NCBI GenBank assembly: GCA_905198155.1 | Contig: CAJKBQ010000006.1 | Span: forward strand, 32,422 to 96,421 | DNA: 64,000 nt | Direction of reading: 5' to 3' | Source: an uncultured Eubacteriales bacterium | GTDB taxonomy: Bacteria; Bacillota; Clostridia; Oscillospirales; Acutalibacteraceae | Shown: in pieces, positions 7,572 through 14,971 of the stretch | Position numbering within the stretch: position 1 is the first letter of the stretch | Layout of the letters: every line of letters starts with the position of its first letter | Position numbers and translations under genes: made by a program | Notes under the pieces: generated by a model | Told to the model about the DNA's origin: nothing | The model's input: the letters and a program-made list of their open reading frames with translations, nothing else | Databases searched by the model: none

Positions 7572-8006
7572 ATGGCACTGCTGATTAAAATCAAATATCA
7601 TACACCGGAGCTGATCCGGATCGAAAAAATCGACCAGGGCGACTGGATTGACCTGCGCGCCGCCGAGCGCGTGACGCTGAAAGCGGGCGAATTCCGCCTG
7701 ATTTCGCTGGGCGTGTCGATGCAGCTGCCCGAAGGGTACGAAGCGCATATCGCGCCGCGTTCCTCTACGTTCAAAAAATGGGGAATTCTGCAAGTCAATT
7801 CGGTCGGCGTTGTGGACGAATCGTACTGCGGCGACACCGATGTGTGGATGATGCCGGTGTATGCCACGCGCGACACCACCATCGAGCTGAACGACCGCAT
7901 CTGTCAGTTCCGGCTGATGAAAAAAATGCCGGAAGTGGAACTGGTGGAAACTGAATTCCTCAGCGGAAATGCGCGCGGCGGCTTCGGCTCCACTGGCGTT
8001 CAATAA
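7572..8006 (+). CDS. dut: dUTP diphosphatase
   Basis: This enzyme hydrolyses dUTP to dUMP, keeping uracil out of DNA and feeding thymidylate synthesis. At 144 residues it is a standard trimeric dUTPase. The motifs appear in order: a motif 1-like DLRAAE segment, motif 2 APRSS, motif 3 GVVDESYCGD, motif 4 DRICQFRLMK and motif 5 GGFGSTG at the C-terminus. AAAGGA lies about 15 nt upstream. It begins 2 bp after the preceding gene, so all three genes from rex may form one transcript. Confidence 0.95.
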   Translation: MALLIKIKYHTPELIRIEKIDQGDWIDLRAAERVTLKAGEFRLISLGVSMQLPEGYEAHIAPRSSTFKKWGILQVNSVGVVDESYCGDTDVWMMPVYATRDTTIELNDRICQFRLMKKMPEVELVETEFLSGNARGGFGSTGVQ

Positions 8007-8087
8007 AATTTTGCCGTTCGCCCGGTATGACGACCCCGTCGCCGGGAGAATATATAACAAGATACACGGAAGGAAGTGAATTGTATC

Positions 8088-8291
8088 ATGAACAAAGTGA
8101 CAAAAGAAACCGTGATCGGCGATATCCTGGACATGGACGCGACCACCGCGCCTTACTTCCTGGAAATGGGAATGCATTGCTTGGGATGCCCGTCTGCGCG
8201 CGGCGAGAGCTTGGAGCAGGCGTGCATGGTTCACGGCGTGGATGTGAACGAGCTGGTCGAAAAGATCAACGCGCACCTCGCAGGGAAGTGA
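8088..8291 (+). CDS. DUF1858 domain protein
   Basis: A 67-residue protein of the DUF1858 family, often called hybrid-cluster-protein-associated. It begins MNKVTKETVIGDILD and has the family motif GMHCLGCPSARGESLEQAC, with two closely spaced cysteines plus a third that could bind metal or act in redox chemistry. The start at 8088 is preceded by AGGAAGTG; an in-frame ATG four codons earlier is less well placed. It ends just before a strong terminator. Biochemical function is unknown. Confidence 0.85.
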   Translation: MNKVTKETVIGDILDMDATTAPYFLEMGMHCLGCPSARGESLEQACMVHGVDVNELVEKINAHLAGK

Positions 8292-8298
8292 TTTCGCA

Positions 8299-8333
8299 GC
8301 CGCCCGATCCGCTGGGTTTCGGGCGGCTTTTTT
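8299..8333 (+). terminator. Terminator after the DUF1858 gene
   Basis: A 9-bp stem GCCGCCCGA/TCGGGCGGC (8299-8307 with 8319-8327) and TTTTTT at 8328-8333. Confidence 0.9.
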
Positions 8334-8366
8334 GAGGCATCCGAGCAGAGAATGGGGGAGATCAAC

Positions 8367-9818
8367 ATGCAGGAAACGCCATTGACGCCGCGGTTGAAGC
8401 TGGCGGCATCGCTGGTGCGGCCCGGCGTTCGGGTTGCAGACATCGGAACTGACCACGCCTATATTCCGATTGCGCTGCTGCGCGCCGGGCAAGTGCGCAG
8501 CGCAGTGGCCACCGATCTGCGCGAAGGTCCGCTCGCACGCGCGCGGCAAAACGCGGCGCGCTACGGTGTGGCGAACGCGTTGTCGCTTCGCTGCTGCGAC
8601 GGACTGGCGGCCGTGCGGCCGGACGAAGCGGACGACATTGTGATTGCCGGGATGGGCGGTGAGCTGATTGCGGCCATTGTTGCGGCGGCCGATTGGCTGC
8701 GCGACCCGGCCAAACGGCTGATTTTGCAGCCGATGTCGTCGGCCGAGGATCTGCGCGGCTATCTGCGCACGCATTCGTTTCTGATCGAGCGTGAAGTGCC
8801 GGTGACGGACAACGACCGCGTCTATACCGTGATGCTGGCGCGGTACAGCGCGACGGAACAAAACGATACATTTCCGGGATTTGACTTCGTGGGTGCGCTG
8901 GATGTGAAATCGCCGGAGGGCGCGGCGTATGCGCGCCGCCAGTTGCGGCATCTGACCCGCATCTGGGGCGGACAGCGCGTCAAAGACGACCCGGCCGCAG
9001 CCGATACGCTGATGATGATCCGGACGATTGCATCGCGTATGGACGGCCATCCGGTAGTGTTTGCCGGCGAAATTTACGACGAGATTGACCGGTTCGCGCC
9101 GTTCGCAACGGCAATGGACTTCGATAATCCCGGCCTGCTGGTCGGCAGCCGCGACCAGATTGTTGAAAAAGTGATGATCGCGCTGGATATTACGCCGCAG
9201 GTCGTGCGCGAAGCGGTGTCGCGCGGGGCATCGCTGATTATCAGCCACCATCCGGTGATTTTTGATCCGCTGCGGACGCTGCCGGAAGCGCATCCGGCGT
9301 ACATGATGGCGCACCACCGCCTGACGGCGATCTGCGCGCACACCAACCTCGATATGGCGCCCGGCGGCGTCAATACCTGCCTGGCCGAGGCGTTGCGGCT
9401 GCAAAACTGCCGCCCGTTCGCGTGGTATCACGACCTGCCGGAGGGCTTGCTCGGTACGCTGCCGACGCCGCAGTCCGCAGAGGCGTTTGCCCGGTACGTC
9501 CGCGACCGGCTGGGCGGCGGCGTGCAGTGGGTGGACGGCGGCCGGACGGTGCATACCGTCGCGCTGTGCGGCGGCGCAGGCGGCAATCTGACGACGCAGG
9601 CGGTGCAGGCCGGTGCGGATGCATTCGTGACCGGCGAAGTACGCCATCATCAGCTGCTGGAAGCGCAAGCCGCCGGCCTGACGCTGGTGGCTGCAGGGCA
9701 CTACTGCACGGAGCGCGTGGTGCTGGAACCGCTGCGGCAGCGGCTGGCGGAGGCGTTCCCGGCCGTGGAATTTATGTGCGCGGAGACGGTATCCGATCCG
9801 GCGCATACCATCGCGTAA
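8367..9818 (+). CDS. Fusion of tRNA m1A22 methyltransferase (TrmK) and Nif3-like protein
   Basis: One 483-residue ORF carries two normally separate proteins. Residues 1 to about 210 are a TrmK-like SAM methyltransferase (tRNA adenine-22 N1), with motif I VADIGTDHAYIPIALL and the block DDIVIAGMGGELI. From about residue 215 it is a Nif3/YqfO metal-binding domain: DNPGLLVGS, IISHHPVIFDPL, AHTNLDMAPGGVN, then GADAFVTGEVRHH and AAGHYCTE, covering the two-metal site. In Bacillus the two are adjacent genes (yqfN-yqfO). GGGGGAG lies 6 nt before the ATG at 8367, so that start is preferred over the ATG at 8352. No internal start site for a separate Nif3 stands out. Confidence 0.9.
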   Translation: MQETPLTPRLKLAASLVRPGVRVADIGTDHAYIPIALLRAGQVRSAVATDLREGPLARARQNAARYGVANALSLRCCDGLAAVRPDEADDIVIAGMGGELIAAIVAAADWLRDPAKRLILQPMSSAEDLRGYLRTHSFLIEREVPVTDNDRVYTVMLARYSATEQNDTFPGFDFVGALDVKSPEGAAYARRQLRHLTRIWGGQRVKDDPAAADTLMMIRTIASRMDGHPVVFAGEIYDEIDRFAPFATAMDFDNPGLLVGSRDQIVEKVMIALDITPQVVREAVSRGASLIISHHPVIFDPLRTLPEAHPAYMMAHHRLTAICAHTNLDMAPGGVNTCLAEALRLQNCRPFAWYHDLPEGLLGTLPTPQSAEAFARYVRDRLGGGVQWVDGGRTVHTVALCGGAGGNLTTQAVQAGADAFVTGEVRHHQLLEAQAAGLTLVAAGHYCTERVVLEPLRQRLAEAFPAVEFMCAETVSDPAHTIA

Positions 9819-9848
9819 ATTTTCATTATTTTCGGGAGGGACTTACTT

Positions 9849-11597
9849 ATGGCATTCGACGGCGCATTTTTGCATCGCATTCAACGGGAAATTGAACAAG
9901 CCGGGATCGGCGCCAAAGTTGATAAAGTGGCGCAGCCGTCGCGCGACGAGCTGATCCTGACGCTGCGCGGCCGCGAATCCGGCGGACGGCTGCTGCTGTC
10001 CGCCAACGCCAACAGCCCCCGCGTTCAGCTGACGGCGGAGTCCCCCGAAAACCCGGCAGTTCCGCCGATGTTCTGCATGCTGCTGCGCAAACGGCTGTGC
10101 GGCGGGCGGCTGACGGCGGTTCGCCAGCCGGAGATGGAACGTGTGCTGCTGCTGGATTTTGACTGCATCAACGAATTGGGCGACCACGTGACGTATACGC
10201 TGGCGGTGGAGATTATGGGGCGGTACAGCAACATTGTCCTGGTGTGCGGCGGGCAGATCGTCGATGCGATCAAGCGCGTGACGGCGGACATGACGTCCGA
10301 GCGGCTGGTGCTGCCGGGGCTGGCGTACGAATTGCCGCCGCCGCAGGAAAAATGGAATGTTCTGACGCATTCCAACGACGAGATCCTGTCCCGGTTGGCG
10401 GCAGTGCGCCCGGCGCCGCTGCATAAGGCGCTGCTGAGCGTTTTGCAGGGCGTATCGCCGGTGGTGTGCCGCGAACTGCAATTCCGTGCGGCGGGCGACG
10501 AGGCGCGCAGCAACGCGCTGACTCCGGCGCAGCAGGAAAAACTGCGCGACGCGCTGGATGCGCTGCGCCGCGAAATCACCGACGGCGCCACGGTGGAGAT
10601 GGTGCGCGACGAAGGCGGAAAACCGATCGATTTCAGCTTTTTCCCGCTGTATCAGTACGATTCTGCCGCTGTGACCCGGATGGATTCGGCATCGGAGCTG
10701 CTGGACGCATTTTACGCGCAGCGCGACCGGATGGAGCGGATGCGCACCCGCGCGCACGATCTGCTGCATATTTTGGCCCAAGCCACCGACAAGCTCAGCC
10801 GCAAAATCAACCTCCAGCGCGGCGAACTGGAAGCGTGCGGGGAACGGGAGGAATTGCGCGTTTGTGCCGATTTGCTGAACGCGAATTTGTACCGCCTGAC
10901 GGAAAATGCATCGTTTGCTGACGTGGAAAATTTTTACGAACCGGACTGCCCGATCAAGCGGATTCCGTTGGATCCGGCGCTGTCGCCCAGCCGCAATGCG
11001 CAGAAATATTACAAAGAATACCGCAAAGCCCAAACCGCTGAAGAGATGCTGACCACGCAGATCGCACAGGCGACCGCAGAATTGGCATATCTGGACACGG
11101 TGTCCGACGCGCTGAGCCGCGCGCAGACCGAGCGCGAATTGCAGGAAATTCGCCAGGAACTGGCGGATCAGGGGTACTTGCGCCGCAGTACCGATCGCCG
11201 CCGGCCGCTGCCGCTGCTCAAAGCGCTGCGCTTTACCACGTCGGACGGCTTTCAGGTGCTGGTGGGGCGCAACAATCGCGAAAACGATCAACTGACCCTG
11301 CGTCAGGCGGCCGATATGGACTATTGGTTCCACGTCAAAAATATTCCCGGCTCGCACACGATTCTCGTCACCAACGGCGTGGAGCCGAGCGAACAGGCCA
11401 TCACCGAGGCGGCGCAGCTGGCGGCGTTTCACAGCAAGGCGTCGGCGTCGGCGCAGGTGCCGGTGGACTACACCCGCGTGCGCCACGTTCACAAACCCCA
11501 GGGCGCAAAACCCGGGATGGTGATTTATGACCACTACCGCACGGCATTTGTGACGCCGTCGGCGGAATTGACCCAGCGGCTGGCGGAAAACCCGTGA
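9849..11597 (+). CDS. rqcH: Ribosome quality control factor RqcH (Rqc2/NEMF family)
   Basis: RqcH binds stalled 50S subunits carrying peptidyl-tRNA and recruits tRNA-Ala to add alanine tails. At 582 residues it is full length. It shows the NFACT-N domain (AFDGAFLHRIQREIE; PMFCMLLRKRL), helix-hairpin-helix and coiled-coil middle regions rich in Glu/Lys, and the C-terminal NFACT-R block with VGRNNRENDQLTLRQA and DYWFHVKNIPGSH. It is often annotated as fibronectin-binding protein. Its partner RqcP is encoded at 42299 in the same window. GGGAGG is 10 nt upstream of the start. Confidence 0.93.
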   Translation: MAFDGAFLHRIQREIEQAGIGAKVDKVAQPSRDELILTLRGRESGGRLLLSANANSPRVQLTAESPENPAVPPMFCMLLRKRLCGGRLTAVRQPEMERVLLLDFDCINELGDHVTYTLAVEIMGRYSNIVLVCGGQIVDAIKRVTADMTSERLVLPGLAYELPPPQEKWNVLTHSNDEILSRLAAVRPAPLHKALLSVLQGVSPVVCRELQFRAAGDEARSNALTPAQQEKLRDALDALRREITDGATVEMVRDEGGKPIDFSFFPLYQYDSAAVTRMDSASELLDAFYAQRDRMERMRTRAHDLLHILAQATDKLSRKINLQRGELEACGEREELRVCADLLNANLYRLTENASFADVENFYEPDCPIKRIPLDPALSPSRNAQKYYKEYRKAQTAEEMLTTQIAQATAELAYLDTVSDALSRAQTERELQEIRQELADQGYLRRSTDRRRPLPLLKALRFTTSDGFQVLVGRNNRENDQLTLRQAADMDYWFHVKNIPGSHTILVTNGVEPSEQAITEAAQLAAFHSKASASAQVPVDYTRVRHVHKPQGAKPGMVIYDHYRTAFVTPSAELTQRLAENP

Positions 11598-11644
11598 GCC
11601 GCGGGGGAAAACTTTTGAGTTTTGCGAAAAATTCAAAAAAGCCC

Positions 11645-11673
11645 TTGACAACCCCGCAGAAATGCGGTATAAT
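11645..11673 (+). promoter_or_regulatory. Sigma-A promoter of tRNA-Tyr
   Basis: A consensus promoter, TTGACA-17-TATAAT (11645-11650 and 11668-11673). Confidence 0.9.
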
Positions 11674-11708
11674 AATCAAGCACTTTAACGAGCTGCGCAA
11701 TTGAATAT

Positions 11709-11793
11709 GGGGAAATTCCCGAGTGGCCAAAGGGGGCAGACTGTAAATCTGTTGTCTCTGACTTCGGTGGTCCGAATCCACCTTTCCCCACCA
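11709..11793 (+). tRNA. tRNA-Tyr (GTA)
   Basis: A class II tRNA with a long variable arm. The acceptor stem is GGGGAAA/TTTCCCC with discriminator A (11790) and encoded CCA (11791-11793). The anticodon stem GCAGA/TCTGT encloses the loop CTGTAAA with anticodon GTA. It is a monocistronic unit between its own promoter and terminator. Confidence 0.95.
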
Positions 11794-11800
11794 GAAAAAA

Positions 11801-11827
11801 GCACTTGCAACCGCAAGTGCTTTTTTT
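11801..11827 (+). terminator. Terminator of tRNA-Tyr
   Basis: An 8-bp stem GCACTTGC/GCAAGTGC (11801-11808 with 11813-11820) followed by seven T. Confidence 0.92.
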
Positions 11828-11892
11828 CTAATATTCGCCTGCGGGTCGGATATTGCGTAAAATAGAATTCTTGTTTTTTTCTCATCCCCCTA

Positions 11893-11921
11893 TTGACTTT
11901 TTCTCATAACCGTACTACAAT
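11893..11921 (+). promoter_or_regulatory. Sigma-A promoter of the SDR gene
   Basis: TTGACT (11893-11898), a 17-bp spacer and TACAAT (11916-11921), 41 bp before the start codon. Confidence 0.7.
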
Positions 11922-11961
11922 GAAAGAAAGTAAACCAACCACTCAGAAAGGGAATTTTGTC

Positions 11962-12762
11962 ATGGGATTTTTAACTGGAAAAACAGCCATCATCACCGGC
12001 GGCGGACGAGCCGTATTGAGTGACGGCAGCTGCGGTTCGATCGGCTACGGCATTGCGACGGCGTATGCCAAAGAGGGCGCCAATCTGGTGTTGACCGGCC
12101 GCAACATGAAAAAGCTGACGGACGCGAAAGAGGAATTGGAGCGGCTGTACGGGATTCGCGTGCTGGCTGTGCAGGCGGATGTCAGCGCCGGAACCGACAA
12201 CGAAGCGACGGTGCAGAACGTGGTGCAGCAGGCGATCGACACATTTGGCCGTATCGACGTGCTGATTAACAACGCGCAGGCGTCTGCATCCGGCGTAACG
12301 CTGGCGGATCATACCACCGAGCAATTCGATTTGGCGGTCTATTCCGGCCTGTACGCGACGTTCTACTACATGAAAGCGTGCTATCCGTACCTGAAAGAAA
12401 CCCAGGGCACCGTAATCAACTTTGCGTCCGGCGCGGGGTTGTTCGGCAATTTTGGCCAGTGCGCATATGCGGCGGCCAAAGAGGGCATCCGCGGCCTGAC
12501 CCGCGTGGCGGCGACCGAATGGGGCAAAGACGACATCAATGTCAACATCGTGTGTCCGCTGGCGTGGACGGCGCAGCTCGAAAAATTCCAGCAGGCGTAC
12601 CCCGATGCGTTCAAAGCCAACGTGAAAATGCCGCCGATGGGTCACTACGGCGACGTGGAGAAGGAAATCGGCCGTGCGTGCGTATCGCTCGCTTCGCCGG
12701 ACTTCAAGTATATGAGCGGCGAAACCATCACGCTCGAAGGCGGCATGGGGCAGCGGCCGTAA
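11962..12762 (+). CDS. Short-chain dehydrogenase/reductase
   Basis: A cytoplasmic NAD(P)-dependent oxidoreductase of 266 residues, substrate unknown. The cofactor motif is stretched: TGGGRAVLSDGSCGSIGYGI replaces the compact TGxxxGIG. NNAQAS, the catalytic Ser in NFASGAG, and the YxxxK pair in YAAAK are all present, so it should be active. The C-terminal GxTITLEGG segment resembles FabG-like SDRs. The start at 11962 follows AAAGGGA. It is monocistronic, just before two orphan sugar-type binding proteins, which might suggest a sugar-derived substrate; that is only inference. Confidence 0.88.
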   Translation: MGFLTGKTAIITGGGRAVLSDGSCGSIGYGIATAYAKEGANLVLTGRNMKKLTDAKEELERLYGIRVLAVQADVSAGTDNEATVQNVVQQAIDTFGRIDVLINNAQASASGVTLADHTTEQFDLAVYSGLYATFYYMKACYPYLKETQGTVINFASGAGLFGNFGQCAYAAAKEGIRGLTRVAATEWGKDDINVNIVCPLAWTAQLEKFQQAYPDAFKANVKMPPMGHYGDVEKEIGRACVSLASPDFKYMSGETITLEGGMGQRP

Positions 12763-12795
12763 AATTTTGCTTCCCAAATGAAATAAATGCAATCC

Positions 12796-12833
12796 AATCG
12801 CTCGGTTTTCGACTGAAAATCGAGCGATTTTTG
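12796..12833 (+). terminator. Terminator of the SDR gene
   Basis: A long hairpin, AATCGCTCG (12796-12804) with CGAGCGATT (12821-12829), with inner TTTTC/GAAAA pairs and a T-rich tail. Confidence 0.85.
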
Positions 12834-12837
12834 TTGC

Positions 12838-12882
12838 TGTGGAAGATAGTGCACCATTATGGAAGATTTTAGGGTTTACAAA
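12838..12882 (+). repeat. 45-bp promoter/operator block, copy 1
   Basis: This stretch is base-for-base identical to 14787-14831. It holds two direct copies of TGGAAGAT starting 20 bp apart (12840 and 12860), with a GTGCAC core between them, and ends in the -35 box of the downstream promoter. The two in-phase half-sites next to a -35 suggest an activator site. Confidence 0.85.
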
Positions 12883-12903
12883 TCGCACTTGTTGTGTTAG
12901 AAT
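12875..12903 (+). promoter_or_regulatory. Promoter of solute-binding protein gene 1
   Basis: TTTACA (12875-12880), a 17-bp spacer and TAGAAT (12898-12903), with TG at 12895-12896. It is the same architecture as the promoter of the paralogue at 14824. Confidence 0.7.
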
Positions 12904-12940
12904 CTATTTAGCGAAGGAACACAGCACGAAAGTTTGGGAC

Positions 12941-12960
12941 TTGCCGTTCGGCCGAGGCAA
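12941..12960 (+). repeat. Leader hairpin shared by both binding-protein genes, copy 1
   Basis: TTGCCGTTCGGCCGAGGCAA folds as TTGCC/GGCAA in the 5' UTR. The identical 20-mer sits at 14891-14910 in the leader of the paralogue. Confidence 0.7.
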
Positions 12961-13015
12961 TGTTTCCGGGGTGCGTGCCTCGCGAAAATTCGATTTTAGA
13001 AGGGACAGTCAATTT

Positions 13016-14557
13016 ATGAAAAAGCATAGCAAGAAATTTCTTGCGGTCTTTGCGACGATTCTGGCGTTGGCGTGCGTGTTGACGGCGTGCGCGCCTGCGG
13101 CGACGTCCAGCGGGAAAACGGAGTCCGAGGCATCGGAAGCCCCGGCGTCGTCCAAAGCGCCGGAAGCGCCGGTAACGCTGAAATACATCAACATGGGCGG
13201 AAAACCGAACTCCGGCAACTGCGATGGCATTTGGGAAGCGGTCAATGAGATTCTGCTGAAAGATATCAACGTCACGCTCGACGTAGAGTATCTGGGTAGC
13301 TGGGATGCGTCGGCGATGGCGCTGAAATATGCCGGCAATGAAAAATTCGATTTTGCATTTACCAACAAAGGTTTTGGGTTTGTGAACAATGCCAAAAACA
13401 ACGCTTTCCGTGAAATTACCATGGACGAGCTGAAAGAATACGCCCCGTACATGGTGGAAACGCTGCAAAAAACCGCGTGGGCGACTTGCAGCGTCGGCGG
13501 AAAAATTTACGCGATTCCGAGCATCGGCTATGCGTGGCGGGACGCGACGGTTGCGATTCGCGGCGACCTGCGCGAAAAGTACGGGCTGGATAAACTGAAA
13601 ACCGTAGAGGATCTCGAAAAATATCTGGAACTGGTTGCGAAAAACGAACCGACCATGGAAGCCTCGACCGGTGAATCGACGCTGCAGGTATTTATGGCGC
13701 AGCCGAAGGGGTACGCACGCGAAGATACGTGGACGTATAAGCTGGGCGAAAGCAATCCGGAAATCGAGCATGTAGCATTCTTGGACGACTACTTGGAATA
13801 CGCGAAGAAAATGCGTTCGTTTTACGAAAAAGGCATTTTCCCGCCGGATCCGTTCAATGGAACCGTCGGCGGACAGGATAAGTTCAAAACCGGCATCTCC
13901 GGCGCCTACATGACGGTTTCGCAGACGATCAACAATCGTGTTTGTGTGCCGGTGAGTAAGAGCACGCCGGAATACAAAGTGGAAATGTTCAACCCGACGA
14001 TGGGGTACAAAACCTACTCAATCGCCGAGGAAAATGCATTTGCCATCACACGCACATCGGAGCACCCGTTTGAAGTGATGAAAGCAGTCAATCACATGAA
14101 CGAATCGGTGGAACTGCAAAAGCTGCTGAACTTCGGCGTGGAAGGCGTAGACTACGAGATGAAAGACAACCAGCTGGTGAAGCTGGCGGATGTCCCGGCG
14201 GACAAAGCGTACAATATCGGTGTCAACTGGAACATCACCAACAAAGTGCTGTGGGAGACTTTCTACAAGCAGGAAGCGTACGATGGGTATCAGGAAATCG
14301 TCGATGACCTGACGAAAAACTCCATCGAAAATCCGCTGTCCGCGTTCAACTTCGATACGGCCGCAGTCGAAACCGAAGTTGCGAATCTGGCCGAGGTCGC
14401 AAAGTCTTATAAGGATCTGTTTAGCTATGGCATGTTCGAAGACGTGGAGGGCACGATGAAAGAGTACCAGGCCGCCCTCAAAGATGCCGGCTATGAAAAG
14501 GTCAAAGCCGAGTACAATCGCCAAGCAAAAGAATTCCTGGCGACGTACAACAAATAA
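13016..14557 (+). CDS. Orphan extracellular solute-binding lipoprotein 1
   Basis: A 513-residue lipoprotein resembling family 1 (sugar-type, LplA/YtcQ-like) ABC substrate-binding proteins. It begins MKKHSKKFLAVFATILALAC, with lipobox LTAC, then a Ser/Ala/Glu-rich linker before the mature domain (VTLKYINMGGKPNSGNCDG). No permease or ATPase gene is near, so it is an orphan binding protein. The paralogue at 14972 is alike along its whole length. GAAGGGA precedes the start at 13016. Its own promoter (12875) and terminator (14680) make it a single-gene unit. Ligand unknown. Confidence 0.85.
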   Translation: MKKHSKKFLAVFATILALACVLTACAPAATSSGKTESEASEAPASSKAPEAPVTLKYINMGGKPNSGNCDGIWEAVNEILLKDINVTLDVEYLGSWDASAMALKYAGNEKFDFAFTNKGFGFVNNAKNNAFREITMDELKEYAPYMVETLQKTAWATCSVGGKIYAIPSIGYAWRDATVAIRGDLREKYGLDKLKTVEDLEKYLELVAKNEPTMEASTGESTLQVFMAQPKGYAREDTWTYKLGESNPEIEHVAFLDDYLEYAKKMRSFYEKGIFPPDPFNGTVGGQDKFKTGISGAYMTVSQTINNRVCVPVSKSTPEYKVEMFNPTMGYKTYSIAEENAFAITRTSEHPFEVMKAVNHMNESVELQKLLNFGVEGVDYEMKDNQLVKLADVPADKAYNIGVNWNITNKVLWETFYKQEAYDGYQEIVDDLTKNSIENPLSAFNFDTAAVETEVANLAEVAKSYKDLFSYGMFEDVEGTMKEYQAALKDAGYEKVKAEYNRQAKEFLATYNK

Positions 14558-14679
14558 GTTTACAAGACTCCCCGCTCCGCGCGCGGCCGAAGGCCGTCAC
14601 CCGACGGCCGCGCAGCGGTGTGGTGAAAATGTCGTTTCCTTCAAAGTGGATGCAGCGAACCTGCACCCAAGTCCAAACT

Positions 14680-14710
14680 GCGCCGTGCAATTTTTGCCCG
14701 GCGCGGTTTT
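14680..14710 (+). terminator. Terminator of solute-binding protein gene 1
   Basis: An imperfect 11-bp stem (14680-14690 with 14694-14704, one mismatch) and GGTTTT. The terminator of the paralogue at 16641 is of the same kind. The roughly 410-bp gap 14558-14971 otherwise holds an Arg-type GC hairpin near 14583-14615 and the promoter block. Confidence 0.6.
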
Positions 14711-14786
14711 GTTGTGCTTGCTGCAATGTCCGGAAATTGCGGTTTCCGCTGTTTTTCTGCGAAAAATATCGCGCGATTTTTGCGCT

Positions 14787-14831
14787 TGTGGAAGATAGTG
14801 CACCATTATGGAAGATTTTAGGGTTTACAAA
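14787..14831 (+). repeat. 45-bp promoter/operator block, copy 2
   Basis: Identical to 12838-12882, with TGGAAGAT half-sites at 14789 and 14809. It runs into the -35 box of the second binding-protein gene. Confidence 0.85.
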
Positions 14832-14852
14832 GCATATAATCTATGCTAAAAT
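14824..14852 (+). promoter_or_regulatory. Promoter of solute-binding protein gene 2
   Basis: TTTACA (14824-14829), a 17-bp spacer and TAAAAT (14847-14852), with TG at 14844-14845. Confidence 0.75.
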
Positions 14853-14890
14853 CTAAATGACGAAGGAAATCCGGGACATTTTCTTTCGAT

Positions 14891-14910
14891 TTGCCGTTCG
14901 GCCGAGGCAA
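14891..14910 (+). repeat. Leader hairpin shared by both binding-protein genes, copy 2
   Basis: Identical to 12941-12960. The UTR stretch AAATTCGATTTTAGAAGGGA just before the ribosome-binding site is also conserved between the two leaders. Confidence 0.7.
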
Positions 14911-14971
14911 AATCGGAGCGGAAACCGAATCTCCTCGTCGAAATTCGATTTTAGAAGGGAACAGACATTTT

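Noticed and set aside
7533..9806. 757-aa minus-strand open frame
   Set aside because: It runs opposite the recognised dut, DUF1858 and trmK-nif3 genes, has no ribosome-binding site and reads as Arg/His-rich antisense of GC-rich codons.
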